From: Orientallactaga sibirica
Taxonomy: Eukaryota > Chordata > Mammalia > Rodentia > Dipodidae
Reading direction: 5' to 3'
Assembly (NCBI GenBank): GCA_036365145.1
Contig: JAEOAD010000004.1
Coordinates: 50,495,001 to 50,559,000 of the forward strand
DNA length: 64,000 nt
The notes beneath the pieces were generated by a model, which had not been told where the DNA came from, ran no database searches, and worked only from the letters and a program-made list of their open reading frames with translations. The translations under genes and the position numbers were made by a program. Positions 55,266-64,000 of the stretch are shown piece by piece. Every line of letters starts with the position of its first letter. Within the stretch, counting starts at the first letter, position 1.

Positions 55266-55499
55266 CTCAGTGTCATGACTCAGTAGAGGAAGGCGCTCTC
55301 CTCTGGGGATCAGGCAGGGCTGTTGGCGCGGTCAGCTGCTTGCTCCGCTCAGTGAAGAATTATATTCAGAAAGGTCTGCATGAGTGGAGGTGGACTCTGT
55401 GCTCATCCCGTCCCGTGGTAGACTTCACATGTTCACCACACTGGGGAAACGACTTCTTTCAGGAGTTGTTTTTAGTGTAACTCACAACTACTGCTTTCC

Positions 55500-55960
55500 T
55501 GCAGACAGTATAAATGTCTTTGAGAATAATGGAGCCTTTTTTGGATCTTTTATTATTATTATTTTTTAATTAATGAATTAAGTTATTTGAGAGAGCAAGA
55601 GAGAGAAAGAGGCAGACAGAGAGAGAAAGAGAGAGAGAGAGAATGGGTGCATCAGGGCCTCTAGCCACTGCAAAGGAACTCCAGATGCATGCACCACCTT
55701 GTGCATTTGGCTTACATGGATCCTGGGGAGTCGAACTGAGGTCCTTTGGCTTTCCAAGCAAACGCCTTAACCACTAAATCATCTCTCCAGCCCCTTTTTT
55801 GGATCTTAATTGGGTTTTAACTCAGGAGTTAGGCTGCCAGACACTCACGCACACAAAATATCCACTGAGACAATGGCCTCAGATTTCTTGTCTTAGGAAT
55901 TTGAAGAAATCCACAGACCATGGAAGGTGAGGTTTAGATTTTACTATAGAGCTTAAGGGT
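55500..55960 (+). repeat. Unclassified diverged direct repeat, copy A (SINE-interrupted)
   Basis: Blocks 'GTCTTTGAGAATAATGGAGCC', 'TAACTCAGGAGTTAGG', 'TCCACAGACCATGGAAGG' and 'TACTATAGAGCTTAAGGG' recur in mutated form and in order at 56255-56460. The SINE at 55550 splits this copy. It could be a pair of old LTRs or a local duplication; the family is unknown to me. Confidence 0.6.
55550..55792 (-). mobile_element. DIP/B2-like SINE
   Basis: Reverse-complement full SINE with a perfect 15-bp target duplication CCTTTTTTGGATCTT at 55535-55549 and 55793-55807. Confidence 0.95.
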
Positions 55961-55997
55961 TATCAGGTATGCATGCATGGTGACACTGATAGTTTTT

Positions 55998-56145
55998 TTT
56001 TGTTTGTTTGCTTTGATTTTGAGGTAAGGTCTCACTCTAGCCCAGGCTGACCTGGAATTCACTGTGTAGTCTCAGGGTGACCTTGAACCTTCCTATCTCT
56101 GCCTCTTGAGTACTGGGATTATAGGCATGTGCTACCACGCCAGTC
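55998..56145 (-). mobile_element. B1 SINE
   Basis: 'TTGAGGTAAGGTCTCACTCTAG', 'GGAATTCACTGTGTAGTCTC' and 'GGCATGTGCTACCACGCC' (each in reverse orientation), followed by a second poly-T at 56147-56164. Confidence 0.93.
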
Positions 56146-56254
56146 TTTTTTTTTTTTTTTTTTTAAATAAGAATTTACTGGATGTGGGCTTTGCTGGATG
56201 AGGAATGAGCTAGTCAGTTCAGTAACCACTGATATGTGCATGTGGGGTGTCTTT

Positions 56255-56460
56255 GAGTGCTATGGAGCCATTTTGGTTCCTGTTTGGGCTGTAACTCAGA
56301 ATTTAGGATCTTGGCTGGTTATGAGCCCACGAAACTTTCACTGACTCAGAGGCCTCCAGGTCCGAGTCTTAAGAATTTAGAGAACTAAATCTGCAGACCC
56401 CATAGAGTGAATTTTAGAAAGATTTTATAGTAGAGCTTAAGAGAAGGATCTAAGGCAAAA
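56255..56460 (+). repeat. Unclassified diverged direct repeat, copy B
   Basis: Partner of 55500-55960: 'GTCTTTGAGTGCTATGGAGCC', 'TAACTCAGAATTTAGG', 'CTGCAGACCCCATAGAG' and 'TATAGTAGAGCTTAAGAG'. Confidence 0.6.
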
Positions 56461-56931
56461 CGCCTGTAAAACCGAAGGATTCCTGAGTAGGTAATCCACC
56501 TGGTCACTCTGATTTAGTAGGGGTGTAGGTGTAGGGAGGTAGTTTATAGGAAGAACTCCATTAGGGAGAAAGGGATAAGAAAAAACAGATTTTCTAGGAA
56601 GGTAGTAGTCTTATTTCTGAGCACTCCTTAAGGCAAAAAAGAGATAAGGCAAAATCTGATTCCTCCAGGCCCAAGGACATTTCTCACATATAGCCTTTTT
56701 TTTTTTTTTGGTAGCCCTATGAACCTTAAACTGCATCATGAAGGTGTCCAGGTGCCTGGCAGTCTTGGTGGCATCCATCTGCTTTGTTTCTAGGAACAGA
56801 AACTCCTGTAGAGAAAATGAAAAAGGAAATTCATGACTCTACTCTTTTGGCATTTATGGCCTCTGGCAAGGTGGAAGCTGTGGAGGACTGCTTTAGGGAA
56901 AAAGAAACAAGAAAACACTATATTCCAGGGC
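56461..56931. other. Unannotated DNA
   Basis: May belong to the same unknown element as the flanking direct repeat. No recognised gene. Confidence 0.4.
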
Positions 56932-57130
56932 TGAAGAGATGGCTCATCAGTTAAAGGCACTTGCTTGCAAAGCCTAATGGCTTGGGTTCAATTCCTTAGT
57001 ACCCATGTAAAGCCAGATGCAAAAAGTCATACATGCATATGGAGTTCATTTGCAGAGACAAGCGGCCTCAGCATACCCCTGTTAACTCTTTCTCTCTCCC
57101 CTTACTCTTAAACAAATAAATAAAAACATT
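56932..57130 (+). mobile_element. DIP/B2-like SINE, older variant
   Basis: 'GGGCTGAAGAGATGGCTCATC', 'CCCATGTAAAGCCAGATGC', a weak CT tract and an (AAATA)n tail. Confidence 0.88.
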
Positions 57131-57164
57131 TTTTAAAAAGAAAAACTGGATTCCCCATTTTTTG

Positions 57165-58060
57165 AATGTTTTTATTGACAACTTCTATACTTACAGACAA
57201 TAAACCATGATATTTCCCGCCCATCCCCCAATTCTCCTTTAGAACTCCACTCTCCACCATATCCCCTCCCTCTCTCCATTAGTTTTTCTTTTAATTTGAT
57301 GTCATCATCTTTTTCTCATATTATGAGAGTCTTGTGAAGGTATCGCTAGGCATTGCGAGGTCATGGATACCGAGGCTAATTTCTGTCTGGACAGTTGCAT
57401 TGTAAGAAGTCATACCCTTCCTTTGGCTCTTACATTCTTTCCGTCCCCTCTTCCACAATGGACCCTGAGCCTTGGAGGGTGTGATAGAGATGTTCTAGTG
57501 CTGGACACTCCTCTGTCCCTTCTTCTCAGAACTATGTTTTCTTTTGGGTCCTCCCAGTGGTCACTGCTATCTGAAAAGAGAAGTTTCTCTAACCACACGT
57601 CAGAGTATCATTAATATATGAACATGAAGATTAAGTGTAGTGCTTTCAGGGCAGTTTTGTGGGAATAATATATACATTTAGCCAGACAAGAGCAGACTTG
57701 ATACCCCTAAGGCTCATGACCTCCTCTGCCATCGTCTTTTGATCAGGTTTTTCAATACCAGGTATGTATTTCCTCCAATAGAGCAGGTCTTCAGTCTAAT
57801 TAGAGAGCAGTTGGTTTCCTCCAGAGCAGACATGACACGATTGCATAAGTTCAGTCATTTGGCCTGTCTGGCCAAACTTGAAGGCTGCAGTACAGCTTTT
57901 TCCAGATTTCACTGGGCTGGTCTACCAGGAGAAGGTTTTCTGCTCAGCGCCAGCTTGATTTCTCAGTGACCTTACCACTCAGGCAAGTGAGGTCTTCAGC
58001 AATAGGGTCTGGATTCTCCATTTTAAACTCAAGGACATTTCTTGTTTTAGTCCAGACAAC
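57165..58060 (-). mobile_element. LINE-1 3' UTR, long copy
   Basis: 'TTTTTATTGACAACTTCTAT', 'GACAATAAACCATGATATTT', 'CTTACATTCTTTCCGTCCCC', 'TTCCACAATGGACCCTGAG' and upstream 'TTTCTCAGTGACCTTACCAC'. Collinear with 48975-49990. Confidence 0.75.
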
Positions 58061-58546
58061 AAGTCTATTCACTTTCAGTGTCCTTAAACCTTAACTGCCA
58101 GTTTTTATCTCCTATTTTCTTCAGCCTTTCTCCTGAGGTAGCTTACCTCTATCCTGGGACATTGTATGGGTGCAGAGCCCTGATTTCCTAGCACTTTCTA
58201 ATTCAAATGTTTAGACTTTGACTCATCTCTTCAATAGTTTGACATCGATCCCATTTTGTTTAAGTTTATTTACTTTTTTGTTTTTTTAATGAAAGTATTG
58301 TATGAACTCTTTCCTTTGCCCAGGATGTCTACCATGATCCCAAAGTGCCCAAGAAGTAATGAGCTAGTGCTATAGATATATTTATGTCTATCTACAAAGG
58401 TGGATCTTCTGCACCATATGTTGCTCCTTGACTCAGTTAAGACAAAGGAAAGCCAGCAACTGAGAGGAGGAAAGAGAGAGACAAAAGGCTTTAGAAAAGT
58501 GTTAGTGAACCACCCCACTTTTATACAGTTATAAAAGTATTTCTTT
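58061..58546. other. Unannotated DNA
   Basis: Nothing recognised. Confidence 0.5.
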
Positions 58547-58806
58547 GGGGGCTGGGAAAATGGCTTAGTGATTAAGGCATTTGCCTGTGAAGCCTAAGGA
58601 CTCCAGTTTGATTCCCCAGGACCCACTTGAGCCAGAGGCAAAATGGGGCATATGCATCTGGAGTTCATTTGCGGTGGCTGGAGGCCCTGGCATACCCATT
58701 CTCTCCCTCCCTCTTTCTCTCTCTCTCTCTCTCTCTCTCATCTATCTGCCTTTTCCTCTCTCTCTCTCTCTCTCTCAAATAAATGAAGAAATAAAATATT
58801 TTTTTT
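58547..58806 (+). mobile_element. DIP/B2-like SINE
   Basis: Complete SINE with two CT runs and a perfect 12-bp target duplication AAGTATTTCTTT at 58535-58546 and 58807-58818. Confidence 0.95.
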
Positions 58807-59004
58807 AAGTATTTCTTTTAAGAAACCAAAGAAAGGGACCATTGCATTGAGAAAATCTGCCTTGTGCTTTGAGATACAAATTAGATGAGAAAAATAGCAC
58901 TATTTATTTTACAATCATTCTGTGCCTTGAGTCAATTCAACATAGATGAGTTTGCCTCCTGACTGATTATATCAATTTTAAATGTCATTCATTGTTATGT
59001 TTCT

Positions 59005-59200
59005 TTTATTTAGAAATATTTATCATGTGCCTGTTACGTGACAAAATCTATCCTCAGTGGAGCAATGAACAAAACAGAGAAATGTTTCACACTTATGCAC
59101 TAAAATTCTAGCTGCAAAGAGAGAGGAATAAACAAACAGCTAAACAGCAACAAGCAGCCTTCCAGATGACAGGAATGCAAGGAAGAAAAACAAGCCAGTA
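59005..59200 (-). mobile_element. Possible L2 relic
   Basis: 'TTTATCATGTGCCTGTTACG' and 'GAGCAATGAACAAAACAGAG' resemble the reversed L2 3' region. Confidence 0.45.
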
Positions 59201-60450
59201 AAGGAGTGGGGAAAGTTGTGATGGAAGGTATCATTACCATTAGAATAGTCAGAAAAACTGATACATTCTGATATTAATGAACACTAAATAAAGAAAATGC
59301 TAAGTAATAAAAATATACAATATAAAATGCTGAAATACCTTTAAGTTCATGATATACATATAGCCTGTGTTAATTTTGTTTTAGATAGTTATATAATATT
59401 TAAAATGTTACACTTTGTTTTGTTGTTTAAAGCAGTTGATATATACCTTTGAATAAAAGGAATGCATTTTCCTATTCATAGCTCATTGGATATAATGCTG
59501 AACTACAGAGCATTTTCTTGCTCCATTGTCATATTTGGCCATTGGACTCTTTTGACTATTGAAATATAGGAAGGAGAGATTTACACCACTTCTAAGCAGG
59601 TATTCAAAGATCCATTGCGCTTCTATGAAAATATACCAAGTATGCCCCAAATATGGGCTCAGTTTCACATTGAGTGCTGAAAACCATCTTGAACAGAACC
59701 ATCTAAAGTAGCTGTTACTCAGAGAGATTTTATAAGCATATAAAACCCTATTGCAAATTAACTGACATATAGATGTTTAACTTATTTCAGAAATGAAGTC
59801 ATCTAATACACAATGCTTTATTTTGTGCTTTTTTTCTTATAACAAAATTGCACAAATGCCATACTACTTATTCATTAATTTTTCTGTAATTTCAATTCTG
59901 CATACTGGTGCATGTCCTAAAAGTTTTCAAATTTTGATAGAGATGAGGTTAAAAGCAGAACATCTCACACTGCTCCTGTGTGCCTAATCCCAGGAGTCCT
60001 GCAGTTATTAATAGATGAGCATTATGTGGTTCTGTCAGTGGGTAGGCTTTCCCCCTTTCCCACATAAAATTGCATAAAATAGGATAGGAGATTTATTTAT
60101 ACAAATGAACGAATTATACACACCTATGTCCATATGTGTGTTGGATTATATTGTGGCCATCTTCCAAGAAGATACAATGTGAAAGAATTCATTAATGTAA
60201 ATTAATGAAATACATTAGTTCAATTATGGCTTACTATTCTATACTCTGGCTAAACATTATTTCATTATTTATGTAAATGTGTGGCAAATCTAAATTTTCT
60301 AATTAAAAAATTCTGAAAAACATTTCCTTATATATAGATTCATTTGTATTAGGAGACATCCTTGAAGTGGACAAGAATTATCTATTTTTCTCAAATACCA
60401 CATTTTTGTTGACCTATTATTGCATTGTATGAATAATTTGTTTAAATTGG
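59201..60450. other. Unannotated AT-rich DNA
   Basis: About 1.25 kb with no recognised repeat or gene. Confidence 0.5.
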
Positions 60451-61010
60451 TGTAGCAGTTACCTTCTTCTTATTGGGACAAAACACATAACTACAAGTAG
60501 CTTATAGAAGGAAAGGGTTTATTCTGGCTTACAGTATCAAGGGGAAGTTTCATCATAGTAATGGGAGGGGGACTGCACAGATGAAGCAGATAGCTGGGAA
60601 CCTCTGCACAGAAGAAGGAAGGAAGGAAGGAAGGAAGGAAGGAAGGAAGGAAGGAAGGAAGGAAGGAAGGGGTGGGAAGGAGGAAAGGAGGAAGGGAGGG
60701 AAGAAGGAAGAAAGGAAGGAGGGAAGGAGGAAGGGATGGAAGAAGGAAAGAAGGAAGGAAGGAAGGAAGGAAGGAAGGAAGGAAGGAAGGAAGGAAGGAA
60801 GGAAGGAAGGAAAAGAAGGAAGGTAATAGCGTGAGCTTCAAGTGACAAGTGGGGCTGGGCAATAAAATTCCAAGGCTTGCCCCCAAAGACACACCTCCTC
60901 CAGCAATGTTGCACCTTCCAAAGGCTCCACAAACTTCTCCAGTAGCACCACTGTGTGTGGATAAATTATGATGTTTAATCACAAACACATGAGGCTGTGG
61001 GGAACATTTT
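60451..61010 (-). mobile_element. MaLR-like LTR expanded by (GGAA)n
   Basis: Left part 'TGTAGCAGTTACCTTCTTC', 'GGAAAGGGTTTATTCTGGC' and 'CAAGGGGAAGTTTCATCAT'; right part 'CCCAAAGACACACCTCCTCC' and 'GGGGAACATTTTT' follow reverse-complement MaLR order. A purine microsatellite occupies the middle. Confidence 0.68.
60607..60826. repeat. (GGAA)n microsatellite
   Basis: Two long pure GGAA blocks (about 60616-60669 and 60745-60810) joined by an impure GGGA/GAAA section. It produces long Leu-Pro-Ser-Phe or Arg-Lys-Glu-Gly frames (up to 165 residues) that are artefacts. Confidence 0.95.
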
Positions 61011-61439
61011 TATAGACTTATTCCTCAGTATTTTACTAGTATGTATAAAACTACCATTAGCATTTCTATAATTTGCTAATCATTTTATGAGTCTGGTTTG
61101 CAGAACTTGGATGGCTCTTCTCATTATTTGAATAATGTTATTATAATTGGCAGAGGATAACAATAGCCATTTCTCCAAATAAGCATTAACACTAATCATT
61201 GCCACACATTAATGGATAACGAATAGTATCTTTTAGTTCTTCTCAGTAGCATAATTTTTTATTATATTTATATTTGTGTATACATGTTATGATGATACCT
61301 CTGTTCACCCAGCAAAAAAGAATTGTACGTGATGGACGGGGGAACACACTTCCTCACAGAGGGCTGGAAGTACAGTGTGTGTGGAGCACAAAAGTTCAGT
61401 TAGTCTTTGCTAAGATTTGAGCACATTAAATCCACTGCA
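61011..61439. other. Unannotated AT-rich DNA
   Basis: Nothing recognised. Confidence 0.5.
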
Positions 61440-61665
61440 GTTTCATTGATATATAATTGAGTCATTACAAACTGCATATTTAACTACACAATTTGATAAT
61501 TTCTGGCATTTACACAAACCTAAGTAAGTATTACTGTGATAGAAACTTATTCATTCATTGAACAGTACCCATTTTGGTTATTTTTAGCTTTGGCTGTAAC
61601 AAATAAAATTTCCATCAAAACATGGACTGATCTTTCTATAGCCTATATGCTGTCATTTATTAGAG
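61440..61665 (-). mobile_element. Ancient LINE-1 3' end relic (L1ME-like)
   Basis: 'TGATATATAATTGAGTCATT', 'CACAATTTGATAATTTCTGGC', 'TTTTGGTTATTTTTAGC' and 'GTAACAAATAAAATTTCC' resemble the reversed 3' region of old mammalian L1. Confidence 0.55.
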
Positions 61666-61734
61666 CAAATGTGTAATGGTTGGTAGACAGTATTTTTATA
61701 GGGTGGAAGGGTTTACTTTGGTCAAAATTTACTT

Positions 61735-61985
61735 ATTTATTTAAAGACTAGGAGTGGTTCCTTTAGCGTGCCACTTTATTCAATGTTCTGTAAAACAGCT
61801 TTGTCTCTGCCCCAGCCTCAGCTTTGGCATCATCATGACTGGCCTCCACAGCCTCACTGCCCTGGAAATTGTACAGGCAGATGATAGCTTTGACCAACAC
61901 TGTGTCAAAGAAAATCATCAAGTTTGGAATGAATTTTTCACAGTTGAATTGATGATACAATAGATTTGGGGGTTTTATTACATCT
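61735..61985 (-). pseudogene. Possible retrocopy fragment, unidentified parent
   Basis: An open frame on the minus strand (61763-61960, about 65 codons, no ATG start) with GC content above its surroundings and acidic, alanine-rich composition near its end (SHDDAKAEAGAE). Two AATAAA motifs on that strand (about 61781 and 61739) lie near or just past the stop. This could be the 3' end of a processed pseudogene, a UTR-derived retrocopy, or chance. I do not recognise the protein. Confidence 0.25.
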
Positions 61986-62225
61986 CTATTTTCTTTTAAT
62001 GGTCTCCACTGTCTGTATACTCACTGCTGGTTTATTGTTCACAGAATTTAACTGCATTGGATCCAAAAGCTTTATTAAAAGGAATAAAATATACCAAAGG
62101 TAGAGGCTATTTGAAACACTATGGTTAGGATAGACTTGTATTTTTATTATATGATTCATTCAATTAAAAGATCAAAATTGTGTTCCTAGTTACAAATAAG
62201 CTTGCATTTAAGAATAACCTTAATA

Positions 62226-62435
62226 GGGGCTGGGGACGTGGCTCACCAGTTAAAGGTGCTTGCTTGTAGAGTTGCCTGCCAACAAGAGTGCAGTCACTCG
62301 CATTGCCCACAGAAAGCTCAGACACAAAGTAGAACAAGCACCTGTAATCCCAAAGTAAAGTAAAGGGTGGCAGAGTCAGGAGAGCCAGGGAGCTCACAAG
62401 CAGCAGTGGCAAGAGAGATCCTGTCTCAAACGAAG
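62226..62435 (+). mobile_element. B4-like composite SINE, decayed
   Basis: 'GGGGCTGGGGACGTGGCTCAC' tRNA-like head, 'AAGCACCTGTAATCCCAAAG' B1-like section and 'GAGATCCTGTCTCAAACG' end. Possibly a B2-like head on a B1 body. Confidence 0.6.
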
Positions 62436-64000
62436 GAGGAAAGAGAGGAGAAATATGTACACATGGGGACACACACAGAAACAATAAAAAAGTAACCTAA
62501 TAATTTTATGAATTAACATGTGGTCTTTTTTCGTTATTTTGGATAATACCAGGATGGATAAATATGATAAAAATTGTTTCACAATCCAGATGAAAATTAT
62601 AGTTATGGGTTCTCTTTAATTAAATGTGTACGAGTAGCTCATTATCTATAGTCAGGGTTTTTGCCTAAGTGACTAAAGTTGTGATAAGACCTCAGTAACA
62701 TTTCATAAAGAGTTAGATAAAATGTGTTATTCCACATGATTAAATTTTGGGGGAAGTTTATTCTTAGCCAATAAATATTCTTTATAATGATATAATATCA
62801 GTGTTATTGCTATGCCACCTATTAAGTAGTGATTCAATTTATTTTATTGAATATTACTTCCACTTTTATTCTAACACTGGTATGTATTGATTTCTGTGAT
62901 GTGTAAGATCTCATTTTCTATGCAATGAATTGAGTTTCATATCTTCACCAAAAATGTACATGATTTTGTATCATTTTGTCAGAGATGCTCTCTCCAGGAA
63001 GAAATGCTATCAGATCCTAATATATTCACTCAGAACCTTTTTCAAATGGCTCATGCATGTATTTTAATAATAAATGTCTCCTTTGTCTTAAATAAAAGTG
63101 GTGTCCTTTGGCACTTCCTAGTTTATAAATGAATCTATCATATCTCTTCTTCTATTGTCACATAGAATTCTTGACTTTTGTGGTTCTCCTCTTTTTGTAA
63201 AGACATGACTTGTAAGTATTAAGGACCTCTTAACACAATGCAATCTTGTCTTACCTTGATTACACCCACAAATAACGTATTTCGAAATTAGGCTATATTC
63301 ACAGGTTCCAAGAGTTAAGACTTTGATATGTATTTTCAAGGTAGATTCAAGTCAGTCCACCATACTGAGTTTTGTTCAATGTTCTCACCCCAAATGGAGG
63401 TAGGGACTAAGTTTTCCATAAAAGAGACTTTTCTTCTTGTAAAGCAATTATTCATTCTCATTATTTGTTTGAATATGGAAAGGCATGGCCTTTGTTGTCA
63501 ATATTAGAGCCATAACAATAAAGGAAGGATGCTAGGCTTACACATAAACCATCTATACAATTGGCAGGTGAATTCTGACTCCAAAAGTTTCCCTTTAATG
63601 TTAGTGACTGGAAGCAAAATAAACAGAGTTTGATTTGCAGTCTGACTGCTGTGCCTGTGACATGAGTATTAGAAAAAATGACATTGGAAAGCATAAACTA
63701 AGAAAATTTAATATGGAATTCATTGATGTAGTCTTAGGAGAAGCAATTTTTCAAACCATAGAGGTATTTTATTGCTGGTTTTAACATTCACTACATTTTC
63801 AGCAGTCTTTGCATATAGATATTAAAGGTATCTTAAAGAGTAATTTATATGCAAATACATGGATATTAAACATTGCATGATTGTGAACTATTAGATACTG
63901 TTTTTAAGGATATGGGAAAAACTAATTTGGGACCTCATAATTCACATTTTTTATAATATTTCAGTAAGAGTTCAGCTTAATTTTACCTTTGCTTTATGAG
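62436..64000. other. Unannotated AT-rich DNA to window end
   Basis: About 1.56 kb with no recognised repeat, gene or RNA. Short frames near 63118-63339 and 63461-63694 (minus) have no recognisable domains. Confidence 0.5.

Noticed and set aside
590..58806. tRNA-like heads of SINEs as possible tRNA genes
   Set aside because: They keep box A and B-like sequence but lack a cloverleaf and are followed by SINE bodies; they are retroposons, not tRNA genes.
60491..60988. 165-residue minus-strand frame rich in Leu-Pro-Ser-Phe, plus a 131-residue overlapping frame
   Set aside because: Produced by the (GGAA)n microsatellite, which lacks stops in several frames. It lies within an LTR.
1..64000. Search for bacterial-style operons, origins, riboswitches and attachment sites
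   Set aside because: Base composition, SINEs, LINEs and LTRs show mammalian nuclear DNA; none of those features is expected or seen.

Overview
This window is vertebrate nuclear DNA from a rodent and is essentially a gene desert packed with retrotransposons. The strongest clue to the organism is one SINE family, present about 30 times. Its head reads GGCTGGAGAGATGGCTTAG, its body carries a GCCAGATGCACAAG segment, and it ends in a CT-rich tract and an (AAATA)n tail. It belongs to the tRNA-derived B2 superfamily and fits the DIP family of jerboas and birch mice (Dipodoidea). B1, ID and B4-like SINEs, rodent-type LINE-1 3' ends and MaLR-like LTRs support a rodent. The species call is inference. 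I find no intact protein-coding gene, tRNA, rRNA, CRISPR array or bacterial feature. The ORFs I examined are open frames through SINE pyrimidine tracts, microsatellites, L1 3' UTRs or LTR sequence.

Layout. 1-1010: an old LINE-1 ORF2 relic split by a younger L1 3' end, itself carrying a SINE. 2034-4114: a complete LTR-internal-LTR MaLR-like element on the plus strand. 5430-7930: a 5'-truncated L1 with two SINE insertions. 8-21 kb: mostly old AT-rich sequence with scattered SINEs, a nested L1/LTR/SINE stack (11250-12430) and another L1 relic (15105-16200). 21-24.1 kb: three L1 3' UTR copies, the last with an internal inversion and a perfect target-site duplication. 24-35 kb: SINEs, single MaLR-like LTRs, a MER5A-like DNA transposon and unique DNA. 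35-36.6 kb: an ancient L1 ORF2 relic. 38.8-40.1 kb: two unrelated LTRs, the second a solo IAP/ERVK-like LTR with a perfect 6-bp target duplication. 40.1-41.1 kb: a relatively GC-rich unique island. 48.9-53.4 kb: an L1 3' UTR followed by a head-to-tail LTR-internal-LTR-internal-LTR array whose two internal units are nearly identical. 54-61 kb: L1 and L2 relics, an unclassified diverged direct repeat and a (GGAA)n expansion inside an LTR. 61-64 kb: mostly unannotated unique AT-rich DNA.

There is no gene network to describe; the biology here is the history of insertions. The most informative loci are the three-LTR array, the young ERVK solo LTR, the twin-primed L1, a SINE subfamily with a distinctive insertion, and a CTCF-like core inside the SINE body. 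I did not find a convincing new gene system. SINE and LTR edges supported by target-site duplications are accurate to a base or two; other repeat edges are estimates by eye.
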